Below are positions 37,526-49,349 of a stretch of DNA of 64,000 nucleotides, in pieces. The stretch's first letter is position 1. Each line of letters begins with the position of its first letter. The DNA lies in the NCBI GenBank assembly GCA_019022495.1, contig JAFEKR010000002.1:3720001-3784000 (forward strand), written 5' to 3'. The notes below the pieces were generated by a model. That model was not told the DNA's origin and made no database searches. It saw only the letters and a program-made list of their open reading frames with translations. The translations under genes were made by a program, and so were the position numbers. The DNA is from Epichloe hybrida. Taxonomy: Eukaryota; Ascomycota; Sordariomycetes; Hypocreales; Clavicipitaceae.

Positions 37526-39593
37526 CTATCCGCTGCTCGAGCAGAAACTACTGGTCGCCCACCCGTTCGAGACATTATAATGCTCGAGGGGCGACGTGCC
37601 ATGCAATTCCTTATAATGAGGGCGCTCACCGCATTGTGTGCCGTTGTAGATGTGCGCACATCGGCCCTTGAGCAATGCGGCAATTTGGGAACCTGCCTCC
37701 ATCCCTTCGAACCAAGCGCCGTGCAAGAATCCAAAATACTCCGAGCTGGTCGCCTCGCCTGCGAACCACAATCTGCCGGCATTCACCCGAAGGTTCTGGT
37801 GTATTTCCAAAGTCGTACCGATGGGCCAGTTGGAGTAGCTCCCGTACGCCCAAGGGATCTTGGTCCATCGCGGGTACATGAAAGCCGTGGGCTCAGGTAC
37901 GGCGACGTCGGGAAACATCTGTCTTAGAACCCCCATCATTTCCTGCTTGGTCTGCTCGTCTGTCTGTTGCTCCACTCTGTAGGACTCGTCCTCGACGACA
38001 GTGGCAAAGATGATGTTTGAGCCGGGAAGAAACTCCTCGCCGGACAAGGACTGCCAGATGGGATAGTAGCCGCGTCTGGTGGGTGACGCGTAGAGAAAAA
38101 ACTGCGTCTTCTCGGGCCAGAAGGTCTCGTTGAACTGCATGAAGATCTTGGTGTATGCGCCGATGCTGAACTTGGAGATTGCCCTGCGCTTCCACTCCGG
38201 CAGCTGAGGAGCGAAGCTGACAGCGTTGTTCTGAAGAACTCCAAGTGAGAAGGTGCAGATGGCGTACGCGGCGGAAACACAGGATCCGTCACTGTTGTGG
38301 ATGGTGACGCCGCCGTCTGAGTAGGTGACGTTGGTGACGCTCGTTTTGAGGAGCAGACGAGGGTCATTGGCCTTGAGGAAAGTCTTGGATTCCTCCTCAA
38401 TTATATGTCTGTACCCACGTGGATCAACAACCAAGTTGTTTGCATCACCGAACTGGTTGAAAGTGAGATTGTCGCCGGCAGCGCCAAAGATCAGCGAAGA
38501 GGCCTCGGGCGTCGAGGCTGACTCCCAATCTACGTCGCTTGTCAGTTTGTGTCCCCGAGGTCGGCGACTTGTCGAGATGAGAGAACGAACCCCATTTCCA
38601 CCATTCCACGGCTTGGCGACGCATATCGCTGTGTTTCGGGTTCCAGCCTGCCAGAAAAAGGCCGGCACGCGCAGTTTCGTCCTGAAGGTTGTCGGCCAGC
38701 ATGCGACCGGCTTCGGCAGAGGCCTTGTCCCAAGCCTTCTCGTACTCATCAATGAGTTCGTTGTAATCGGTGTGTCCGGTTTCACTATAGGTCAAAATAG
38801 ATTTGTAGTTTGAGGCGACATTTTCCAGGCCGTACTTTTGGGCCTGTGGCCATTGTAAGTTAAGCTTCCGTTCAGGAAACAAGCAAACAAGCAACGTCGA
38901 AGCACTCGCTGTCTTACTAGAAGCCAGACGGGATTCTCTGTGAACAGAGTGAGCAAGTGCGAACGAGTCCAGAGTCAAGACTCAGGACTCAAGAGTCAGG
39001 AGATGAGTTTCTTACGAGGACCGCCTGGATTTCCGAGACCTTGGATCTGGCCGAGCCGGTTAGTCAGTTCCAGCCGATTACTCCGTAGAATACCAGCCAC
39101 ATGGCAGCTCAGTGCTCACCCAGTTGGCCCCAACCTCAACCGCGTAGGGCGAACCATTCTTTTGCTTTCCAAAATTCGCTTGAGTTGCGCGACCACCAAC
39201 TCGATCGTTATACTCAATGATGATGAAATCGGTCATCGAATGGTTCGATAGTGCTTGCTGGTGCATGCGGTCAGAGGCTCAAAGCAGTAGTAGTTAGTCC
39301 CTTATTATTACCGTTATATGGTGCAAGTCAAGTCAAATGGGGTCGGTCTGCTTTGTTTGTCTCACAGCTGCCGTTATGCCTGCCATTCCGCCTCCACTAA
39401 TTCTGCATTAGCAAAAACTGCATTATAGGTTCTGTGGACCCGGTGTCAAAAAGTCTATTTTCACCTACAGAATGGCTACTGTTGTCTTCTTGCAGGAATC
39501 ATCCTTTGCGGACGATCGCACGACATGAGCTGTGGCTGATGGAACAGTGAGGGCTGCAAGAGCAGCAACCACCGTGGAGCGTGTTATGTGCAT
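37526..39593 (-). CDS. secreted flavin polyamine/amine oxidase
   Basis: Seven exons: 39469-39593, 39366-39402, 39120-39257, 39016-39046, 38918-38937, 38591-38843 and 37526-38529 (535 residues). All introns are GT-AG (61-108 nt). The predicted signal peptide starts MHITRSTVVAALAAL. The FAD-binding GGGMAG is at about 45-50, and its second strand ends IIIEYNDRVGGR (residues 66-77). NWIQGLGNPGGP and NPVWLLAQKYGLENV follow, as in fungal polyamine oxidases. The C-terminal FAD contact RLWFAGEATSSEYFG is intact. It oxidises amines to aldehyde, H2O2 and amine. A GATGGATGAT minisatellite lies directly upstream and is open in the same frame. The 20- and 31-nt exons are unusually small. Confidence 0.88.
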
Positions 39594-39842
39594 GATGATG
39601 ATGGATAATAATGATGGATGACGATGATGGACGATGATGGATGATGATGGATGATGGATGATGGATGATGGATGATCCATCGGATGATGGCTGATGGATG
39701 ATGGATGATGATGGATGATGGATGATGGATGATGGATGATGATGGATGATGGCTGATGGATGATGATGGATGATGGATGATGATGGATGATGGATGATGA
39801 TGGATGATGGATGATGATGGATGATGGCTGATGGATGATGAT
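39585..39842. repeat. GATGGAT-type minisatellite upstream of the amine oxidase
   Basis: Irregular tandem units built from ATGGATG and ATGATGG, with a few GGCTG variants, cover about 255 bp and reach the predicted start codon. On the minus strand the frame reads repeated HHPSS/IIHHHPSS, continuous with the signal peptide frame. I take it as promoter or leader sequence, not coding. Confidence 0.8.
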
Positions 39843-40123
39843 GATGCTAATCGTACAGAGAAAGTCGAGGCGCATGGCTGACGAGTGAAACAAACGTACA
39901 AAGTATCTCAGATTATAAGATCAATGTCTTGCTTATCGTATGCCGTACCCTGGTCTGATCACACCTAGACACCCCCCCCCCCCTCTCCCCCTAGCTCTTC
40001 CTGTCGAATAGCCACCAGACACTCTCCAGAGAGGTTAGTTACGCAACAGTTCAGCTCTGCAGACAGTCGAGCATCTCGTGTGCACTTCATCAGACAATCT
40101 TGAAGCAATCTGCTAACTCGATC

Positions 40124-40258
40124 TCCTTGGACTCGGCCCACCTTGTGGAGTCACGTTAACCAGGGGTCTGTATGTATCTCTCTAGTTTACTTTTATCTAA
40201 TTGGATACATATAGACCCCTGGTTAACGTGACTCCCCAAGGTGGGTCGAGTCCAAGGA
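40124..40258. repeat. foldback element with 55-bp arms
   Basis: The arms 40124-40178 and 40204-40258 are complementary at 52 of 55 positions around a 25-nt spacer. Two of the three mismatches are G/A. Clear target duplications were not found. It could be a MITE or give a hairpin transcript. Confidence 0.85.
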
Positions 40259-41047
40259 AATAAGTCGCTCCTCATGAACCTGGCTGGAACCCACTTCCCC
40301 GCACCAACAACCGCTGCTAGATGCTGTTCTGATGGTCGCTAGCGAGTCAACACGAGGAGTGAAGTTATTGTACGTAAAAGAATAGATGATCCCGTGATAA
40401 GATAGCAATCTGGGCTGTCAAAAAAAAAAATTAATGGTTGGCATCTCGTTTCGTGATTGCCTCTTTACCCTGGATATATCAACTTCGTAACTGACCAAAA
40501 CCTCACATTGATAGTGATAAGTAAGACCTGGGCTGGTTGACGACTTATTACAGTGTACACGGTCAGACACCGATTCGACTTTCAAAATTTCATCGAGCTC
40601 TCGGATCACCGTACATGTGTGGTTGAATATGCATATGCGGAGTACTCCACGTGTAAATAATTCATCGGTACGGACTACGGACTACGGATTACAGGATTCA
40701 TTGTTGAAAGTACGCCGCAACCGCGCCGTAGTTTCACCCCCTCCCCTGGAGTTCTGTTGGACCGCGAAGCTAGGGTCAGAAATGAGGGCATGGATTAAGT
40801 TGACCAACCCTGTAAGGGGGTACGGACTACGGTTTAAATAACTACATAAGGAGATAGGGGATAACACACACAGAAATTAGTGGCCAGTTGGCTGCGCCTC
40901 TTTTTTCTAGTGCGACACCACCCCCAGCCTCGTCCACTCTCCAGTGCCACCACCATCTTTCCGTGCATCCATCTCGACAAAGACACGTCGTAATTGGCCC
41001 CGCGGAGCAATCCAAGACCATCTCAGCTCTCTCCCAAAATGTAACCG

Positions 41048-41186
41048 CCTCCTGCAGACCGGGACGGCACGCACTCCTGCAGACCGGGACGGCACGCACT
41101 CCTGCAGACCGGGACGGCACGCACTCCTGCAGACCGGGACGGCACGCACTCCTGCAGACCGGGACGGCACGCACTCCTGCAGACCG
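41048..41186. repeat. 25-bp tandem repeat, about 5.5 copies
   Basis: The unit CTCCTGCAGACCGGGACGGC plus ACGCA repeats exactly with a 25-bp period and no spacers. It lies about 270 bp upstream of the permease start. Confidence 0.9.
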
Positions 41187-41257
41187 ATGATCGTCCCCCG
41201 AGCCGTGTGGGTGTGGTGCTCCTTGCTAAGCCGTTCGTGCTATCAACGCGGGGTGTT

Positions 41258-41350
41258 TGCTAGACTTGTCAAGAATTGCTAGACTTGTCAAGAATTGCTA
41301 GACTTGTCAAGAATTGCTAGACCTGTCAAGAATTGCTAGACTTGTCAAGA
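41258..41350. repeat. 19-bp tandem repeat, about 5 copies
   Basis: The unit TTGCTAGACTTGTCAAGAA repeats with a 19-bp period; one copy has ACCTG for ACTTG. It ends about 100 bp before the permease start. Confidence 0.9.
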
Positions 41351-41451
41351 AAGTCGGACAGACCCTTGGCCGAGGATTGTGGCTGTCGGAAAAATAAACA
41401 TCATCGCATTTTGACGAAATAACGACAATACGAAACACGAATTACGAAACA

Positions 41452-44005
41452 ATGAAGGAAGGATACGACTTACACGAACACGAAGATGACGTCCGGTTGG
41501 CGGCAATGGAACATACGCCCGAATTGAAGCGGAATTTCTCAACGCTGTGAGTCTGATCCTTGCCACGGCGTATGAACATACCTGAATCCGTTCTAACTCC
41601 TGTTGTGTATTCTTAGTTCCATGTTGGGGTTGGCATTTGCAGTGCTGAATGTTCGTCGGTTACAGAAGATCGAGTTGTTGCTGCTCTGCATTTACTGCAA
41701 CATTGATGACCAATTCACTGATACAGCGCTCGGCAGTCGTGGACTGCTCTATCCGCAAGTCTTTCGATCAGTCTGGCATCTGGTGGAAGCACGAGCGTCA
41801 TTTGGGGTACGTAGCATGGGCTGTCGACTCAATAAACACGTCACCTCACGTTCATGTCAAGTATGTACTCCGTACACACTGACTGGTCTCGCATAGGTTT
41901 GGTCACTGCTGGAATATGCAACTTGTGCATAGCCTCTTCACTGGCTGAGTTTCTGTCAGCCTTTCCGACGTAAGATTCTCTGGTTTTCTTCTCCGCCCAT
42001 TGCAGCATTGTTTTCTGATTGGTGTGTGTAAAATGCAGAGCCGGAGGTCAATATCACTGGGTCGCCGGTAAGTCGAACCCATTACTCCGTATTGGCAACG
42101 AAATTCCACTGGGTGCGTGTCCTAATGAGCCGTCAGTTGGTAAGTGTTCGATATTAGTATTACGCCAAAGACCGCAGAGTTGACTCGCGCACAGTTTCAT
42201 GGCCACGGTGGGTGCCAATTCTGTCATGGATCACGGGCTGGATCAATGTCGCAGGATGGGTATGGCGCTCAATATGCTGCTTCTCAGTGGCGATCAAGAC
42301 TAATTGATCACACCAGGTTGCGCTCGTCGCAACCAGTGCGTTGCTTTCGAGTCAGCTCATAGTCGGAATCATCTCCGCGCTCCATCCGGTACGTAGATAC
42401 TAGACACCCTGGCATCTGTCGAATTGTCGGGCCATGACCTAATAACAGGTAGACGTACGATCCGCCCCGATGGCACCAGTTCTTGATTTATATTGCATTA
42501 ACCCTGTTGTCATTGGTTATTAATGCCTTGATGAACTCCCTTCTCCCGCTCATCTATCGCGGAGCTTTCATGTGGTCGATGGGTGGCTTTGTTCTGGTGT
42601 CCGTTACCGTGTTGGCATGTGCCTCGCCGAATTACAACTCTGCCTACTTTGTGTTTCGCGAATTCGTCAACACCACAGGATGTAAGTTTCCCTGGGATTG
42701 TTAGATTCACCAAGCCAGACTAATGCGTGATGCAGGGCCTGACGGTGTTGCCTGGCTTCTTGGCGTATGCTTAGGTTCGATTTGTCCTTGGGAGCGGCGA
42801 GTTTACTGATTTCGTCACAGCTTCTGCAAGGCGGTCTTGGACTCACAGCTTTTGTGAGCATACCCGCTGAACTAGCCTCCAACACATTTACTCACAAAAA
42901 TATCATTGCAGGATGCGGTCGCCCACATGATTGAAGGTCCGCGTTGCAGATTTTTTCCTTGTTGCAAATCAACCCATTCTCTAACCAACATGCATAGAAA
43001 TCCCACATGCTGCCGCTGAGGGTCCCAAAATCATGGTGATATGCGTTGGGATTGGCACCTTCACGGGCGCCATCTTCCTCATCGTGTTGCTCTTTGTATC
43101 CGGAAACATTGACAATGTAATCAATTCGAAAGCTGGTCCATTGCTTCGAATTTTCATTCACGCCACTAACAGCAACGCTGGAGCTATCTGTCTCCTGATG
43201 TGCGTGCGTACCCACGACTCTTGACTTTTGCTGTCACGCTGACGTGCTTAGGGTACCTTTACTGTGTCTCGTGTTTGCCACTCTGAGCGTGATGACGACT
43301 AGCAGTCGAATGATTTTTGCGTTTGCACGGTAGGCCATTTTGTCTTCAACGTAAGACTATCCGGAGTCCACTGATGAAGGGATACGCAGAGACGGCGGTT
43401 TACCCGCCTCGCGCTTCTTCGCGAGAGTTCACCCAAGGTTGGGACTTCCTCTGAATGCCTTAGTTTTGACATCAGTCATCGTCATTTTATTCGGCCTCAT
43501 CTTTTTGGGGTCAACCAGGTACGCTGGGAGCTTATACACACGAGCCTTGATGAGTCACTAAGCCTTCGCGGCACAGCGCCTTCAACGCCATCATCTCAAC
43601 CTCTGTCGTCGCCTTCGATTTATCCTACGCGATGCCGATCGGAGTGAACTTCATACGCGGACGAAATTTGCTGCCGGATAGGAAATGGAAATTGCCGAGT
43701 TGGTTCGGTTGGACGGCTGACTGCATTTCATTGTCATACATTACTCTGACGACGGTGCTGTTTTTGTTCCCACCTGGGCTGCCTGTGACTGGGAGCAACA
43801 TGAGTGAGTTCACCTTGTGTTTCTCCAACCAAGCACGCGCACGTCTCCTCCCTGATTGTTGAAAACAGATTACTGCGTAGTTGCATTCGCCATCATCTTC
43901 AGCATATCTGCCTTCCAATGGGTCGTGGATGGACATGAGAACTTTACGGGCCCGCGAGTAAATCTCGTCGCGGAGACGGTAGAGCCCTCTTTAAACAAGA
44001 ACTGA
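41452..44005 (+). CDS. APC-family amino-acid/GABA/choline-type permease
   Basis: Sixteen exons: 41452-41546, 41617-41650, 41737-41806, 41897-41969, 42039-42067, 42195-42259, 42317-42388, 42453-42681, 42736-42764, 42821-42853, 42912-42936, 42998-43199, 43252-43329, 43390-43518, 43577-43803 and 43869-44005. Together they give 508 residues with all phases matching, the usual size for the family. Family features are the N-terminal LKRNFSTLSMLGLAFAVLN, then NSWTALSASLS, ASLAEF-like and AFPTAGGQYHWV, LSWITGWINVAGW, GLTAFDAVAHMIEEIP, and the C-terminal NFTGPRV. About 12 membrane spans are expected in the plasma membrane. Fifteen introns are many for this family. The substrate is not determined; neighbours suggest an amine or amino acid. 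Confidence 0.88.
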
Positions 44006-45417
44006 TTAGGCCGCGCGTGGCAGAAAATCCTCAATTCAGAATTGACATGTAGCCATGTACATGCATGTTTGCTGCTAGGAATGTTACCACAACGCCGTCG
44101 ACACGAGAACAACGTTTCCCAGTGCAAAATGGGATTCTGTTACACATCCTGCATGCGGTCAGCCAGCCTCTAGTCAAGAATCTCTTCGAGTTTGGACCCC
44201 GCTCATGTCGAACATTGAACGTGAAGAGAAACCACTAGGCCAGAAAAGGATGCGCACCCTTACGTAGAAGGACTACGGCTAATATGATCTCTTTGATTCA
44301 ACAAGACACACGGTAGAGTGTACCAATCCCCGGCGATTTGCGTCCGACATTAGTGATATTCAATCACAATGTATACATCATCTCTGACTCATGGAGAAAT
44401 CATCATCACCCGAGTCGGTGGGCTGTGGAGTCTCGTCGTGGGGCAAGCTTGGCGTCTTCCAACGCGACCTCGGTGACCCGTAAGCTTACATGGAAAAGGC
44501 AATAGTGCACGAAGCAGACGGCAGCCAACGGGCCATTCCTTGAAAATGTGCATCATGATGCATACGACTAGTGGATTTCGTCTACAAGGTGTCCTACAAT
44601 CGCCGGCTTGCGTTGCACTCGTTGGGGCAGGATTAGCCTTGTCTAGAATTACGTGCAGAAGCAAACGATGGGCACACAGTAAATCTCGGCTCTAGCAAAG
44701 CTCGTCTCGTATTCAGGATAAAGCCTTTTGAATATTCAATTACTAACTGATCGACAAACTACTGACTGACCCACTTGAATTGTTGATTAATTAACTGATT
44801 GACTGATTGACTGATTGGCTGACTGACTGACTGACTGACTGACTGATTAAACAACTTGGCTCGAGCCGAGCGACATTTATTATTACCGGAACCCCGGATT
44901 TGGCAAGTGGCTGGCCCTGTGGCAGTTGCGGTGATTCTACTCGGAAGACCTTGAACATACGGCAACGGCCATTTCGTCCACTGGAACGTGCTGGCTGTGT
45001 GGTGTTTGGTGTTGGCCAGACCTGGCCAGGGCACATAGTAAATCTCGGCTCCAACAAAGTGATCTCGTATCCAGGGTGGAGACTTTGACTAGCAGAATAG
45101 CATATGCTATTTACACTGTATAAATATAGGGCATATGCTGGGCATATGCTAGATTATACCACTATATTATAGGGCATATACTACCTATAACCCCTATAAC
45201 TAACCGACCGACTGACTGACTGACTGATATAAATTGACGAATTGACGAATTGACGAATTGGCACTAATACACTGTGGTGTTTTGGCATATGCGGCAATTC
45301 TTCACCGCCTGCCTAATTAGGGTCACAAGGCTCCACCCTGGATACGAGATCAACTTTGTTGGAGCCGAGATTTACTGTAACCCCCCAGACTGCACTAGCT
45401 CGACTGCCGGTCAAAGA
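44006..45417. other. intergenic region full of short repeats
   Basis: It holds a diverged copy of the 35,550 repeat (44,228-44,305), three copies of a 45-bp repeat (near 44680, 45037 and, inverted, 45332), TGAC-type microsatellites (44,780-44,850 and 45,205-45,260) and GGGCATATGCT-like repeats (45,100-45,190). No gene is seen. Confidence 0.6.
45037..45377. repeat. inverted pair of a 45-bp repeat, third copy at 44680
   Basis: AGTAAATCTCGGCTCCAACA and following sequence at 45037-45085 is present in reverse complement at 45330-45377. A more diverged direct copy lies at about 44680-44724. The inverted pair spans 340 bp like a foldback or MITE remnant. Confidence 0.75.
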
Positions 45418-47277
45418 ATGATGAAGCAAGAGCCTATCACGGCTGGCCTGGGCCAGCCTTTGCCACCGGGCGATGTTCACGTAAGTTGATTTACGATCAA
45501 GGTGAAAATCGCAAAGCATTGAATGTTCCGCGACTGAAATCCCAGGGATGCAGGCTGTCAGCGTGTCTCTTCCCAAATGGCAAGACACCGTAGGCTGGGC
45601 CAATCGAGACCCAGGCGTCCTCGCTCACTTACAAATAGGCTATCCTCGATTCTTTATCCATCGCCTAGTCGACAAGCTAGCCGCAAGATTGCTGCATTGG
45701 GCAAGGCACGAGACAGAATGGACACGGCTTTCGGGAATGCGTTCAAGGGAAGACGGTGAGCGACCGGCGCAGCTTGCCATGCTGTTTCCCCATGTTCGAA
45801 TGGGATGGTCGTGCATGGAGCATCTCCGTGGCCTGGAGAAAGATGAGCCGAATAGGGACGTGGCATTCGCTTTTGAGGTAAATGTCGCGGGCGACTTTGA
45901 ACCTGTGTCATCCGAGAATTTCTCGTCGATATCTGGCTCGTTTCAGAGCTTGTGCGTGGTGGTGTACCCGGATCGGCTCTTCAAAGAAGCCAAGGCGTTC
46001 TGGCAACATACTGGATTCGGTGTTTCTAGTAGACATGTGGTTTACTGGTTTGAAAACGCATCTTTTCTTCAGAAAGGCATGATTCCCAGGGAAAACTTGA
46101 GTTCACCCCCCCTGGCTGCTGCCAAAGATGCCGCCGATACCATCAAACAGCGAATCTCGGAGCTGTTCTCCTCAACGTCGAGCCCAGTGCAGGCAGACGA
46201 TGTATTCTTATATCCCACCGGCATGTCTGCCATAGCGAGCTCTGCGTCCACACTCCGTGCGCTGCATCGGGGGTCGTCGGAGCCCTTTCGAGTTGCAGTA
46301 TTTGGGTACGTCAAACTCCATATAACTCCAGAAATACGTTCTCCTTGCGTCGCGGCTTCGTCATGTCAGTCTTCGCCTAAAATTTTCCCGCCGATAGGTT
46401 CCTGTACGTAGATACCTTCAAGGTCCTCAGCAAAGTGAACAAGTTCGATTGTAGGCTCTACGGCCACGCCTCTTCCTCCGACATAGACCAGCTCGAACGG
46501 CATCTTCATGACGGGATGCCCATTCATGCTCTGTACACGGAGTTCCCGGGAAACCCCTTGCTCAAGTCCCCCGATCTGCATCGACTGCACGCACTGTCGC
46601 GCCAATTCCGATTCCACCTTGTCGTGGACGACACCATTGGCACAGCAGTTAATCTGGACCTGGCTCCCTTCTGCGACCTGATATGCACAAGCCTCACCAA
46701 AATGTTCAGCGGCGCGTGCAACGTCATGGGCGGCAGCGTGACCGTCTGTCCGGGTTGCCAAAACAAAGAAGCGTTGCGCGCCGCATTGACGAGCCAATAT
46801 GTCGATACGTATTTCCCACTGGACCTCATCGTGATGGAGAAGAACAGCAGGGACTTCGCACAGCGCATGGCCCTGGCGAACAAGAACGCCGAGGCCCTGG
46901 CAGACAGGTTACGAAGGCATCCGTCCGTGGAAGAAGTCTTCTACCCGAGGGGCAGCGCAACGCAGCACTTGTACGAGCGGTACAAGAAGACACGGGTCGA
47001 GGCAGGATACGGCTACCTGCTGTGCATCCGGTTCGTCAGGCCCGCAGCCGCCGTGGCCTTTCACGATGCGCTGGAGCTGGCCAAAGGTCCGAGTCTGGGC
47101 ACCAACTTCACGTTGTGTTGTGCGTATACGTTACTTGCGCATGCAGCTGAGCTGGAGTGGGCGGCCGAGTTTGACGTCGTCGAGCACCTGGTACGGGTCA
47201 GCGTGGGGATTGAACCGAGGGAATGTTTGGAGCAGAGGATCGAGGTGGCGCTCGAGGCGGCCGGCGATGCATCGTGA
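45418..47277 (+). CDS. cystathionine gamma-synthase-like PLP enzyme
   Basis: Three exons: 45418-45480, 45554-46305 and 46398-47277 (564 residues; a second ATG at 45421 is equally likely). Introns are GT-AG, 73 and 92 nt. The N-terminus GLGQPLPPGDVHAVSVSLP, followed by YPRFFIH, is typical of fungal cystathionine gamma-synthases. The PLP fold of the Cys/Met metabolism family shows YPTGMSAIASS, TEFPGNPLLKSPD, VVDDTIGT and SLTKMFSG, where Lys about 373 should bind PLP. The family joins O-acyl-homoserine and cysteine in transsulfuration. Whether this paralogue makes cystathionine or acts in secondary metabolism is not decided by sequence. Confidence 0.88.
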
Positions 47278-47608
47278 GGTGCCTGGTCGATTGTGTTGAT
47301 TATTGTAAAGCAAGTTGGCAGCAGCTTGGGCCGATGACCGCCAGCACAGACAGAATCATCACCATCAACAGAAAATACCTCAACCCTCCATGTTCTTTGT
47401 TTGAAAAACAAAAAAAAAACAAAAAAAAGAGCCCCAAACACCATCTTTCCACCGAGGGGGCACTCACTCACCCCGCAGTATACCCGGGGGAAATGGATAA
47501 AGTAATCTGTAACCAAAAAGTACAAGTACATGCCCCGCCCCGCCCTCCTCCGACAAAACTCACAAGTCCAGCGCATGGAGACATCAAAAACAACTTGCAA
47601 GAGAGACC
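47278..47608. other. intergenic, promoter of the aldehyde dehydrogenase
   Basis: The 331 bp between two plus-strand genes contain an A-rich stretch near 47,408-47,429. No gene is seen. Confidence 0.5.
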
Positions 47609-49349
47609 ATGACGCAAAAGTACAATCTTTGGGTGGCCGGGCGGGAAGTCCCTGGCCGTGGTGAGACATACGGATCTGCCCAGTCCCATGCCCCCCTCCC
47701 CCCTCCCTCCTTTTCCCCAGCACTCAGACAAGCACGCCAAGATCGCCTGCCAACAGCCCAAGAACAGTTTGCCAGTCGAAGATCCTGCCACGGGAGAGAT
47801 TTTCAGCGAGTAAGTACACATTTGCATGCTCTCGCACTCCTCCCCAAGTACAGTTCGGGAGGGACAGACGTTTACCCCCGAAACTCTCACAACCAGATGT
47901 CACACTGCCTCCCGCGAAGATGTCGAAGATGCTGTCCAGGCCGCGCACGCGACGTTCCTGTCGGGAGCGTGGTCAAGGGCCCCCAGGCATGTCCGTGCCG
48001 ATGTTCTAGAGAAGGCGGCCGAGATGATGAGCCAGGAGCTGCCCAAACTCATCCAGCTGGAAGTGAGGCAGACGGGACGTGCTCTCCGGGAAATGAAAGC
48101 CCAGGTGCCGTCTCTTCTTCGCTGGTTCAAGTACTACGCGGGGGTGCTGCGCACCGAAGAACTCCCCGTCCTGCCCACGGTAGGGAAGCTGCATAACTGG
48201 CTCGAAAGAATCCCTCTCGGTGTCGTCGTGCAAATCACGCCGTTCAATCACCCATTGCTCATTGCCGTCAAGAAACTTGCGCCCGCTCTGGCGGCGGGCA
48301 ACAGCGTGGTCCTCAAGCCCAGCGAACTGACCCCTGTCACAAGTCTTCTCCTTGGTCCCATGCTCCAACGGGCTGGTCTGCCAGATGGGGTGCTCAGCAT
48401 CCTGCCTGGTCTAGGACCGGTCACGGGGAAGTTTCTCGTCAGTCACGCTCTGGTGAGGAAGGTCGACGTGACGGGTGGCACTGCCGCTGGGCGAGCCATC
48501 GGCTCCATTGCAGGGGGCAACCTTGCTCGATACACGGCTGAGCTCGGCGGCAAAGCGCCCCTCGTCGTGTTCGAGCAGGCCAATGTCGAGGCTGCCGTCA
48601 ATGGCATCGCCTTTGGGTCCTTCATCGCCAACGGGCAGACGTGCGTTGCTGCAACGAGGATCATTGTCCATCGCAACGTCATGTCATCTCTTCTCGGGAA
48701 ACTGGAACGAAAGTGTGCGTATATATCCTCTGGCATGGGCTCGCCCTTCCATGAGGAGTCTACCATGGGACCTCTCATCTCGTCTCGGCAGCTGCGGAAT
48801 GTGGAGGCCTTGGTCGACGATTGTGTCAAAGCCGGTACTGGCGAGGCCCTCTGCGGCGGCAAGAGGCTGACGGGTGTTTCCGAGCTGGACGGCACAGACT
48901 TCTCCAAGGGGTACTTCTACCCGCCCACGGTAATTGTATCAACTTCCGGGAACAGCATCGCCAACTCCCGAATTTGGAAAGAGGAGGCCTTTGGCCCGGT
49001 CATTGTTGTGGTGGGGTTCGATACCGAAGAGCAGGCCATCCGAATTGCCAATGACAGTAATTTTGGGCTGGGCGCCGCTCTCTGGACACAGGACCTGAGT
49101 CAAGCGTTTCGGATTTCGGAAAGCATCCATTCGGGAATCGTCTGGGTCAACACTCACCATCGCAATGACCCCAGTAGTCCTTGGGGTGGTGCCTCGAGCG
49201 CCAGCGGCGTCGGCAGCGAGAACGGCCTGGAAGCCTACCATGCGTACACGACAACCAAGAGCATAATCATCAATTATGCGTCCAGTGACGAGTCGCTTGC
49301 AACAGATGACTGGTTCAGAGAAGGAGCAGGACATGTTCGATACGGGTGA
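47609..49349 (+). CDS. NAD(P)-dependent aldehyde dehydrogenase
   Basis: Three exons: 47609-47660, 47728-47809 and 47897-49349 (528 residues). Introns of 67 and 87 nt are GT-AG. The protein starts MTQKYNLWVAGREVPG. Aldehyde dehydrogenase motifs are complete: TPFNHPLLIAVKKLAPALAA, VVLKPSELTP, TGGTAAGR, ELGGKAP with the general-base Glu260, and GSFIANGQTCVAATR with the catalytic Cys294. EEAFGPV and NDSNFGLGAALWTQDL follow. It oxidises an aldehyde to the acid and is probably cytosolic, as no targeting signal is visible. With the nearby amine oxidase it could remove aminoaldehydes; this is inference. Confidence 0.9.

Larger units (their letters stand above)
39843..41451. other. divergent promoter region between oxidase and permease
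   Basis: This 1.6-kb region separates the minus-strand amine oxidase from the plus-strand permease and probably holds both promoters. It contains a poly-C run (about 39972-39983), a 55-bp foldback (40124-40258) and two tandem arrays (41048-41186 and 41258-41350). No gene is seen. Confidence 0.5.

Noticed and set aside
39465..39893. 142-codon frame of HHPSS repeats as a coding gene
   Set aside because: The repeat is a minisatellite; the signal peptide after the later ATG gives the better start.
41048..41350. Tandem arrays as a possible CRISPR
   Set aside because: The units are directly adjacent with no unique spacers, and the DNA is fungal.
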